From Chloranthus sessilifolius (lineage: Eukaryota; Streptophyta; Magnoliopsida; Chloranthales; Chloranthaceae), in contig CM037588.1 in NCBI GenBank assembly GCA_021018995.1, positions 77,907,765-77,971,764 of the forward strand: DNA of 64,000 nucleotides, read 5' to 3'. A program made the position numbers and the translations under genes. Below the pieces are notes generated by a model. It did not search any database and was not told the DNA's origin. It saw nothing but the letters and a program-made list of their open reading frames with translations. Shown here piece after piece: positions 43,858-53,321 of the stretch (its first letter is position 1; every line of letters begins with the position of its first letter).

Positions 43858-45760
43858 GGTATTCGATCACTAATGATCGGATGCCAAAGACAAGAGACAC
43901 CCGAGGAGGTCCAAGGCACGTTTGATGGATCCGCTTGGTTCAAGTCAATTCTCAAACATTCATGGTGATGGTGAGTATACGTAAGCCCTCTCATTTCCGG
44001 ATATCGTCTGTACCTCAAAGCTAATAGTCCCCAAGCGCATTGTGACATTACAAGGCATAACTGCGATGATCACAAAAAGTGTAAGCCCGCTAGCTAGGAT
44101 ATCGTCCACTTCTTGAGGGAAATTATAGATTTGTGATGTTGAGTATTAATCTGAACCAGACAGCTCCATGAAACGGGTGATCGATTTATGCTTCGGGATC
44201 GATGCGAGGTACACAAAGCGAAGGTCTAAACAATGTGTCCAATCCTATGGGGTATTGACAGCTCCATTGGATTGGTCACGGGTGCCCTTACCTAGGTAAG
44301 GCTCAGAGTATCTGGGTGAACCCATAAACCTCGAGGTTGCTTTAGCATGATTTACCCGAGTGGAGCGAGTATTGATGTCGCAACACTTCTTGGGAATGCA
44401 TGCCCATTTTTAGAGTAATTTTTTTTGTTTCCTTTTTCAGGATTTTCTTTTGTTTTGAGGCCTCTAAGCAAAGCTCAAGGACCTCTGGCAATTTTATTTT
44501 TGCACAACTCTTTAAGTGGATCAAATGTCAGTTGATATGCTTTAAGAATGCTTGCGCTCTGTCGGGGATAGGTGCACCTTGAGGATGTGCTCGTTTCTGT
44601 GGCGAGGTGCTCCTGATTCACATGAACCAAAGTGCCTTAACTTGAGACAAAGCTAAAAAGGATCCGGCTAGAACCAAACATCTTACTAACTATGCGCAAA
44701 CGGAAGCCTCGACCCTAAGGTACAATTTACGAGGACAAATAACCATCCTGCGGATACCCAGACGCAAGTGCATACATTCAACAGGGACCCCATGCCTATA
44801 CAGGTTTTAAGCCTGTGTAAAAGGAAATAAAAGGGAATGAGCCCTTCGGTCTGTATGTTTGCACATAGTTTGGTTGGTTGTAATTTCATTTTTGACGGGT
44901 CAGTTTCGACTGATAATAGACTTTTCAAATGGTCTGAAGTCGGGTATACTCTTGGTCAACATAGATCCGAAGGTGGATGATCAGAGCTAATGCTTGGAAG
45001 GTGGGGTCAACTTACTCAGGATTTTTACTTCATAATAAAAGGTCGTTATTTCCTCTCTCTTTTTTTTTTTTTTTTTTTGCACATGTCAGTTCGAGACTTT
45101 GAGCATGCTCAAACTGTTTTTATTTTTGCATGTATCCTCAGGTAGATCAACTTGCCGTGTTGATATACCTTAAGGACGTGCGCATTCTGGTGGTAGGTCC
45201 TTGGGTTGCCTGCTGGATCAGGTCTCGACTTCTGCTGGGGAAGATCTTGGGCTAGGTGTACGTTCCCAGGAGCGACCGGCGATAGATGAGTTCATTTACC
45301 TGCCGGATCAGGTATTGACTCCTGGGGAATGTTTTAGGAAACAGTGACCGAAGATGGGTAAAATTATCTGCCTGCCGGATCAGGTACGGGGTGTCCCTGT
45401 GTATAACAAGGTTCGAGAGTTTTCGGGTGAACTCGATCATTTTGAATTGATTTAACACGATTCTCGGAGTGGCACAAACAGTCATTGCGATGCTCTTTTG
45501 AGAACTAGTGTTGTTTTTCAGCATTTTTCCTTTTTTTTTTAATTTTTTTTTTTATTTTGTGATTTTATGGAGCACTCAGTGGGCGCTTACAGATGTAGAT
45601 CCGTTTATTGTAGCACGGTCCCTTTGGGCCAATAGAAGAGAGCTCGAAAGGCCGTTTGGGGATGCGTGCACCATCGCTTGATGGTACCTGGGCTTCTAAG
45701 AGGGATCGGACCTTGGTTCGTAGCATAAGGGGGTCCGTCAGGTCTCAAAGCCGAGAAAAT
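43858..45760 (-). other. Ogre 3' non-coding region
   Basis: No coding frame with a domain is seen on either strand. It contains three copies of TGCCTGCYGGATCAGGT (about 45207, 45299, 45372). Two related about 170-bp blocks, around 44400-44610 and 45050-45220, share GTCAG..GCTCAAG/ACTTTGAGC and CCTTRAGGAYGTGC. The blocks look like old tandem duplications. Confidence 0.55.
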
Positions 45761-45765
45761 GGTCT

Positions 45766-45940
45766 GGCAGTTTTAAAACTGCCAATTTTGGTTGGGCGTA
45801 TATAGTATATACGCCCAGCCAATCTGCAGCAAAAAATAGCCGGGCGTATATATTATATACGCCTGACCAAAATTGGCAAAAGAATGGGCGGGCGTATATA
45901 TTATATACACCTGACCAAAATTGGCAGTTTTAAAACTGCC
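45766..45940. repeat. Hairpin cluster B, framed by an 18-bp palindrome
   Basis: Three palindromes of the family are at 45794-45816 (arms extended to GGGCGTATATA/TATATACGCCC with a G centre), 45842-45863 and 45890-45911. The whole cluster is enclosed by two copies of the perfect palindrome GGCAGTTTTAAAACTGCC (45766-45783 and 45923-45940), followed or preceded by AATTTTGGT / ACCAAAATT. The block can fold as one large compound stem. It ends just upstream of the leader of the antisense plant-mobile-domain gene. Confidence 0.9.
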
Positions 45941-46131
45941 CGAGCCCGAGCACAAGAGGGGCCCCTTCTTTCAAACTCTATCCTCTTCCCTCCTTCTTTC
46001 TCAAGTCCGGGACAGCCTCTTAGGGTTTTGGCATTTGATTTTTCTTGAGTTCTATTGCTGGGAGTTGCGTGTGCAGATCAAAAGGTGTTTATTTTCCGCC
46101 GATTTTGGATCTATTTCCCCTCCCATTGAAG

Positions 46132-47000
46132 GTAATCATCGATTTTTCCTTTGAATTTTGATTATGTTGTGTTGTTTTTTTTGGAGATGCTTGATGTTCC
46201 TTCTCTCTTTTTTCTTTTTTGCGGCGAAAGATGTATATATTTTTTGGTATATGTGATCCTCATGCCTATACTCTTCTTTTTTATTATATTTTTTTTGTTA
46301 TATGTGGTTCCTTCTTTTTTGTTGTTTTGTTGTTTCTTTTCTTTTATTTATTTATTATGTAATGCTTGTTTTTTTTTTTTTAATGTATGTGATGCCCTTT
46401 TTTTCTTTTATTATATGTGATGCCTCTCTTTTATTTATTTTTTATATGTGATGCCTCTTTTTTTTTTTTATATGTGATGCCTCTTTTTTTTTGTATGATG
46501 CTTCTTTTTTGTTGTTTTGTTGTTTCTTTCTCCTCTTTTTTTTTTTTATCATATGTAATGCTTGTTTTTTTTTTTTATGTGTGATGCCTCTTTTTTTTTT
46601 ATATATTATATGTGATGCTTCTCTTTTTTTTTTTTTTCTTATATGTGATGCTTCTTCTTTTTTGTTGTTGGTTTTTTTATTTTTTTGTGGTTTTTTTTTT
46701 GATGGATTAGTGCACATATATTTTTGCATTTTTGTTACTTTTCTCTTTCTCTCTTTTTTTCGGGTTTTTGAAAAGCTTGATGTTCTTTTTTTTTGTAGTG
46801 TATTTTTTTTTCTTCAGGTATATGTGATTCCTTATTTCTATGCTCCCCTCTTTTTTCATTTTCCTCATTATTCATCACCAATCATTCTTCATTCATCCCT
46901 CTTCTTTTTTTTTTGATGGATCAGTGCATTTTTTGTGATTCTCCTCTCCCTTTTTTTTTTTAGCAGCCCTTTCTTATACCGATGTGTTCCATATTTTCAG
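46132..47000 (+). other. Leader intron of the antisense gene, T-rich ATATGTGATGCC repeats
   Basis: The donor GAAG|GTAATC (46132) follows a leader-like region (about 45950-46131), and the acceptor TTTTCAG ends at 47000, one base before the ATG. Inside are about nine degenerate units of TATATGTGATGCCTCTTTTTTTTT (46380-46660), with several longer poly-T tracts. Lys- or Phe-rich open frames on the two strands are by-products. Confidence 0.6.
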
Positions 47001-49382
47001 ATGTCCGGCGACGAAGGGCAGGGTCCGCAGGAGGGGCCTGAGATGGCCTATGGTCCTCATGGGGAGCAGTTCATTGTTTCTCAGCGCTCCTGCCAACCTT
47101 GGTACGAAATGCAAGGTGAAGCCGCTTGTACTGGCCTCCTGCATTATCAGCATACCCACATTTCCAACTTTGGGATCACTGGCCAGGTAAACAGATGAGC
47201 CCGTTGTCTTTTCCTTTGACGCCTTCATTATACCACTTTGCTCCTATTTGACCGATGCCTTTTGTTTGCAGCCCCTACCACACATCATGTTCCGGGGTGG
47301 TTGGTTCGACCTTCAGCGCCTCGTACTTTATCTCCCCCAGGTGGTGAAGGACCTGCGTGCCCAAGCTGGTTTTGGGGACTTCATTTCATGCCCCGCTGTG
47401 AGGGCTGACACGACCTATCTGAAGGCCCTGATAGAGCGCTTCCGCCCCGAGACCATGACATTTCACATGGCCATGGCTGAGGTGACCCTCACGCCTGCAG
47501 ACTGGTCCATGATTACCGGGGTTCGTATTGGAGGGGTGCCAGTGATAACTTCTCGCACGCCTGATAGGGAGGAGGTGATTCTGCTGATAGGGGCCTACCC
47601 AATCTCCGGGAATGTTCGTGGTTCCGAGGTCAAGTTATCTTGGCTGATTGGTTTGTTCGAGCCTCATGAGTTAGTGGACCTAGGCCAACCTGATGCGGCC
47701 ATTTACCTCGAGCCAGAGCGTGCACTGATGTTGGCCCGCATTTCTCTGCTGTTCCTCCTTGGCAAGACTCTCCTTTCAAATACCAGCGGAGGGCAGGTCT
47801 CATTGTCCCTACTTAGTCTTATGGTGAACCGGGACACTGTACATCGGTTCGATTAGGGAGGTGCTGGTTATGCGGTGCTCATGTCCAGCTTGGTGTGGGT
47901 CGTTCGTGGGGACTCTAGCTCTGTTGTGGGCTTCTAGCCTGCGCTTGAGGTATTTTATCCTTTGGCCTCAATTCATCCCCCCTTTTTTTTGCATATATGT
48001 TTTTATTTGCTTGCTTTCTCAGGTATTATCTGCTTGCTTTCTTAGGTATGGGGGTATCTGTATTTGCAACCTGGTCGCCCTCTATTTCTCTCGGAAGTTC
48101 CTACGTTCCCCCTTATGAGCAATTGGCATGCAAACCGCCGTCGGGACGTAGGTATGAAGCACTTGGAGTTACGGTTGCGCTCTCAGTTTGATCTGCTGAT
48201 CCCAGAGCAGGTATAACAATTTCTCTCTTTGTAAATTTGATAGCTCTTTTATGCTTGCAGGTTTTGACCAAATGTATAAATCTCTCCTTTTTATTGAGTA
48301 GGTCATACTTGATCCCTATGTCGGATCCCCCTTCTGGAACCTGGCTGCAGTGGGCCCCTCTCGCCTTTTGTTAGACTGACGCATCGTTTTCTTCTATGGG
48401 TCCTGGGTTAGGGCCTATTACTTAGGAGAGAGGGTGGTTCATCAGTATCGACCTCTTTTTGCTGTGCCCCAAGCTCCTCCGACTGATGTATTGGCTCCCG
48501 AGGGTTCTATCGAAATGCTCACTGCTCGCTTCCTCCACCACGGGGTCCCTATTGATGACCTCCTCTTTCCTGGGGGATATCAGATGTGGTATGAGTCTCT
48601 GCATTATCGTTCACTGCTGCCCCGATTCGTGCCCGGTGCCAACTTTTTAGCTTTTGGTGGTCCGCGATCTTAGGTAATATTCTTTCCTCTTTCTATTAGC
48701 AGCCTTTTATATGATTACCTTAATCGCCCTTTTACTTGAACAAAGACTGTTTCTTCCTGTAGTTTGGACAGGGTGATGATTCAGATGAGGGGGATGAGGC
48801 AGCTGTTCCTGGTGAGGCTACTGGTGCAGGACCTTCCGACCCTTCCGGTGCTGGTGCTTCCGACAGTTCGCCGACTGAGGTCCAGGGAACCTTTAAGCTC
48901 TTGGATGATGCCTTTCTGTCGCGTATGTGTGCTGATGTGGCTGAGAAGGCGCACATATCCGCTGAAGCCATCCGGATTCCACCCCCTGAGCTGATCCCTG
49001 GGGTAATCTCTCCCTTGTTACCTTGCTCTTCTGTTTTCTTGGATTATGCCGATGGCCTGTGTGACTGATACCTCTCTCTTTATCTTTTTGCTGCAGGATT
49101 ATGAGTCGGCCGTAAACCAAGCCAAATATTACCGTAACATTGCTGGTCTTAGGGAGGTTGAGGTGGTGAGTGAATATTGACCGCATCTAGTCATCCTCAT
49201 ATTTACTTTCTGCTTGTTTCCCTAACTGATGGCCCTTCGTGCTTATGCAGCGTGCTCATGAAAAGGAGTCGCGCTCTCTGCTTTGCCGCATCTCTTAGGC
49301 GTGGATTCGGGTGGGGGAGACCCGTACCTTTCAAAGCGCGACCCGATGCCAGAAGAAGTCAAAGGGGGCTGCCCAGGATTAG
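47001..49382 (+). pseudogene. Antisense plant-mobile-domain (PMD/MAIN-like) gene, 7 coding exons
   Basis: Coding exons: 47001-47186, 47272-47949, 48046-48210, 48302-48673, 48763-49002, 49097-49165, 49251-49382. Every junction has GT-AG ends, and every exon is a multiple of three, so all introns are phase 0. About 613 residues. Exon 2 (residues 63-288) carries the PMD signature: LKALIERFRPETMTFHMAMA, EVTLTPADWSMITGVRIGG, then LLFLLGKTLLS. Exon 4 has the second PMD block (VILDPY ... AYYLGERVVHQY). Exons 5-7 are an acidic Ser/Gly/Ala linker and a helical tail. PMD proteins (MAIN/MAIL family) act in nuclear gene and transposon silencing; the role inside a retroelement is unknown. Four stops break the frame: TAG 47854, TGA 48377, TAG 48671, TAG 49296. 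No indels were found. It lies opposite to pol, so its introns are invisible to splicing of the element's genomic RNA. Confidence 0.78.
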
Positions 49383-49797
49383 TTTTTTTGTCTGAAAATT
49401 TGAAATAGTGAAACAGTTTAGATTTTGGAATATTGGGGAATATGTAATAAATTTCTTTTGATTCTTGTTTTTTTTTTTTGGATGGTCTCACAACTTTTAT
49501 GGTTTATACGAATGCTTCATTTGTTTATTTCTCTGCCTTTATGGTTTTTTTTTTGGGCATGAAGCGGGCCAGAGCCCCTCCAATGATGGGGGCGAGGTCG
49601 CGTGTGGTTACCAACATGTGACTCACGGATGCCATGTCATTTGAGGGCTTCCCATAGGCGTGTGAGCGTGCCTGCCTGTGGGCTGCCCCGGGAGAAAAAG
49701 TAGGCTGAGCGACACCCATCCCTCCCTTGGGGAAGGAAAAATAAAAAGAGCATAGCCTGGTGTGAGGGGAAGCCACGCGGCCCTTCTTCTTCAAGTG
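49383..49797. other. Spacer between the two antisense genes
   Basis: It holds the presumed 3' end of the PMD gene (AATAAATTTC near 49446 could serve as a polyadenylation signal). Intergenic sequence with no other coding signal follows. Confidence 0.45.
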
Positions 49798-49960
49798 GGC
49801 GTATATATTATATACGCCAGGCAAAAATTTTGAAAATTTGCCTGGGCGTATATAATATATACGCCTGGTAAAACATCTGTCATGTTACCCTTGTGTATAT
49901 AATATATACGCCTGGCTAAAAAAATTGACTTTTTGCCTTGGCGTATATATTATATACGCC
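49798..49960. repeat. Hairpin cluster C
   Basis: Palindromes are at 49798-49818 (perfect), 49845-49865 (perfect), about 49892-49912 (one arm degraded) and 49940-49960 (perfect). The linker between the first two is itself inverted (CCAGGCAAA ... TTTGCCTGG), giving nested stems. The cluster sits 180-340 bp upstream of the ATG of the second antisense gene. Confidence 0.92.
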
Positions 49961-50140
49961 CCATATAACTGGTGCTCGACGGGTTCCCTATAACCCGCGC
50001 GCAACCTTCTTTGCCTTACTATTCACCCGGGCTTTGCCTTTTTGCCCCTCCTTTTTCTTTCTTTTCTCACTCTTCCCCTTTTCCTTGACAAGCGGGTCCA
50101 TCGCCCTACATTGACCGAGCCTTATAGAGGACATATTTGT

Positions 50141-51655
50141 ATGTCCATGGATCCGCTTCTCGACCCAAATTCTCACACGGGGGATGGGGTTAGTGTACTT
50201 CCCTGTTTGGACTCGGGGCCCAGTTTTCTGCAAAAGTGGTGCGCTAGCTTGGCTGAGGGCGAGCTCTCTGCTCTGGATCACCTCGGGTTATCCCGCCTTT
50301 CCTCTCTCCTTGCTTTTCCTTTGTTGCCCGACCTCCTAAAGGCGGCTTTAGCGTCATGGGACCATAGGGCTCATGTCTTTAGATTCGGGTCCAGGGAGCT
50401 CACCCCAACCTTGGAGGAGCTAGCCTCTATCACCGGCTTGAGGATGCATCAGGGGTTTGCCAAAGTGGTGCCCAAACCGGGGTATGCAAGGGCGGTCTAT
50501 GTGATTCTTGGCTTGAAAAAGGGTGGGTATGAGAAAGGCTTCGCCGGCGGGCCCACTAGGTGCTCGGAGAAATTCTTGAGAGAACTTTTTGGCGACTCGA
50601 GTCTTCGAAAGTTGCCGGTTCGAGATCCTTTCAATGTGAAAGCCTTTGCCCTTTATTTGCTATCGAAAGTTCTCTTCTTTACTGGGGGCGAGATATTTTC
50701 CCTTGAGTTATGCGATGTTTTGACCGAATTGGAGGGAGGTCGCTCACTGGTGCATCTAGTCTTGGCTGAGATGTATCGGGGTCTGGATGCCTCGGCCTCG
50801 GGCCGGGTCGTGATTCTTCGTGGGAGTCCACTCATTCAGATTTGGCTAGGAGAGCATTTGGCTATCATAGGTCCTGTACCGAGATTCTACTTGGTAAGAG
50901 GGGCTGTGGCCCGAGGCTTTCTGACACGCTGTTCGAGGTTACCCCATGGGAGCATCGAAGAACTGAGATTGTGGCTATTTGATGCGGAGCTGATCTGGCA
51001 GCTTCCCTAGTTGGAAGGCACCTTTCCGATTGTCTGCTCTCGGGATTGTGAGGGTATCACGCTTTTGGGGTTGACTGGTAGTACCTATTATTTCCCATCT
51101 CAGGTGCTTCGTCAATTCGGATATACCCAACACGTGCCGTGCACTGTGAGGCCGCCGTTGTGTTCCCTGATATTCTCTCGGGGTTCTCTTAGTGACCTAG
51201 ATCGCATAGCAGCACTTTGGGAGACCCGCCAATCGGCGCATATGTGTAGCTTGGTTCAGGGGGGCGTCCCCTCTTCTAATTACGAGGTTTGGCTGGCGTC
51301 TGAGAGCTTACCTGCCCCTAACCCTGTTTCGATGGATGCGGTAGAGACGGGACCCTGGCCATACAAGGAAACGATGCTCCGGACTAGAATTGAGTCTCTT
51401 TTTGTAGAGAAGCTGGCTTTGACTGAGGCTTTGGGGAAGGAGAGGGCCAGAGCCGAGATGGCGGAGGTGAGGGCTGCTACGGCCGAGAGTGAGGTTCTTC
51501 GGTTGACTGGGCTTTTGACCGAGTCGAGCAGTGCAGCTGATGCTTCGCGAAGGCGGCAGAAGAGTCTTCATGGTAGGTGGTTGACCGATCGAAATGCCCG
51601 TGAGGACTCTCTTCTTGCAGAAATCAGTGCCTTGAAGCGTGGTTTCTGCCCCTGA
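50141..51655 (+). pseudogene. Second antisense gene: DUF7745/PMD-like protein with coiled-coil tail
   Basis: One continuous frame of 504 codons, broken only by TAG at 51008. The start at 50141 (MSMDPLL) is chosen because it begins the conserved-looking part; in-frame Met also occurs at 50042 and 50147. Residues about 25-110 include FLQKWCASLAEGE and HVFRFGSRELTPTLEELASI, the F-(D)-x-ELTPTLEE motif of the DUF7745/PMD-like family. Around residue 315, STYYFPSQVLRQFGYTQHVP is the conserved C-terminal block (FP..VLRQFG..Q.VP). Residues about 400-490 form a charged heptad-rich coiled coil (EALGKERARAEMAEVRAATA...). Intronless, unlike the neighbouring PMD gene. Product localisation and function are unknown. 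Confidence 0.72.
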
Positions 51656-51659
51656 CCTG

Positions 51660-53320
51660 TTCCTGCACATACCATAGATCATATACACATAAGGGGGGCT
51701 GATGCCACTTAACAGAGATCTCCTTCCTTTTTTTGGTTTGTTTCCTTTTTTTGTTTGTTTTATACTTGTACAGAAGACAGAAAGTAGAAAGTGTGTCATG
51801 TTGTTATCTTTTTGGGACGTGACACTTCATATGTGATGCTTGTAAGGAAAGGAATGAAATCTATTATATACACATATACATATTTTTTGGTGTTTGAATT
51901 TTCTTCCATACGTCTCACAACGTAAGATTTATTTTTTGGAAAAGGAAAATCTATTATCTTTTTTCAAAATTTTCTCCTACACAGGGTGAGGCTTCTTATG
52001 GGAAAGGAAATTATATTATCTTTTTCAAAATTTTCTCCCTCACAGTGTGAGGTTTTTCATGGGAAATCCATTATCTTTTTTTTTGAAATTTTCTCCCTCA
52101 CAGTGTGAGGCTTTTTATGGGAAAGGAAAATCCATTATCTTTTTTTGAAATTTTCTCCTTTTGTGATGTCGGTATTTCCAAGGCCAACCGACGGGTCCTC
52201 TTTTTGAGCATGGTCGAACCCCGTTTGGGAGTTTTTGGTGCTTCTTTTTGAACGTGGATAGGTCAGCTTCCCCGAGATTGATTAGTCTTCTGGCCTTACC
52301 TTTGGTCATGTGTCGGACGATGCGGTAGAGATGACATGCCTGATTAGGATCTGATCTAATTTTAACATGAGCGGCCCAACACAAAAAGGGAAGGGGCTCA
52401 AGGAGTCTAGACTAAAATAGGTGAACCAGAACAAATCCTATCCTAATCTCTCTTTCTTTTTGACATTTTTTGCTCACAGCGCCCAAGACGAGTTTTCGCC
52501 ATGCCTGTCATTCCTATTTTTATCCGTAGCGCCCTTTCGGGTTTTCATTACGCCCATGGGTTCACTTTCTTACCCCAAGTGCCTTTTCAGATTTTCACCT
52601 GGTCCGCATGAGTTCGCTGTTTTTACCCATGGTGCCCTTACGGGTTTTCACCACGTCCATTTTGCTTTGAACTCAAATTAATTTTCTTTCTCTTTTTTTC
52701 TTTTCTCTTTTTTTTTTTGAACCAAAAAGCCACGACATAGACGAAGATTCCGTCATAACCGGCTGGATGGGGCTTTGGTGTCGTCTCACGACTCGGCCCA
52801 TGTTGACTTAACAGATATTATGACTGCTTGCGAATCCTACAAAGAGGGCTTCTTTCAGGGTGTAGCTTGGCTATGGGTTAGGTTAGGATTTGAAGGTATG
52901 CTGGGATAAAAAGGTGTTTCCTTGATACGGCTTAGGTTTTCTCAACATACTTTCTTCCTTGGGGGTTTATATACATGCCCCATGATTCTTTTTTTTTTTT
53001 TTTTTGCTTCATTTCAGGCAATCTCTTTTTGAGGTTTTACTTTTTCGATTTTTTTGGATTTGATAGTAGCTTTATACACATGCATCTTTTCTTTCTCTTT
53101 TTTTTTTTTTTTTTTGGTATATGTACATGTATATATATATATATATATATTTGGGGGAATGGGTTTATTGAAAGAAAGGTCCAAGCTCAAATGGGGTAGC
53201 AAAGGATATCATCATTTTTAGGGATGCTTTCTGGCTACTATGTTTGGAACGATGGCCTCTTTTGGGTGGTTCTTAAGCAGTCACGTATCTGTTTCATCAA
53301 TCCTCACCTTATCGCGATAG
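51660..53320. other. Spacer between antisense gene 2 and pol, with two minisatellites
   Basis: A 62-bp tandem repeat (about 51935-52165, four units around AAAATTTTCTCCCTCACAGTG and GGGAAAGGAAAATC) and a second, about 60-bp repeat (52480-52665, GTGCCCTTTCGGGTTTTCA.. and CCATG) are present. Poly-T tracts and a (TA)8 run (53132-53149) follow. No gene is seen. The 3' ends of pol (minus) and antisense gene 2 (plus) converge here. Confidence 0.6.
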
Positions 53321-53321
53321 A

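Noticed and set aside
46442-46916. Lys-rich (minus) and Phe-rich (plus) open frames
   Set aside because: These are poly-T tracts and ATATGTGATGCC repeats of an intron, not coding sequence.
49798-49960. Hairpins as transcription terminators
   Set aside because: They lack a role of that type in plant RNA polymerase II genes, and they sit upstream, not downstream, of the nearest genes.
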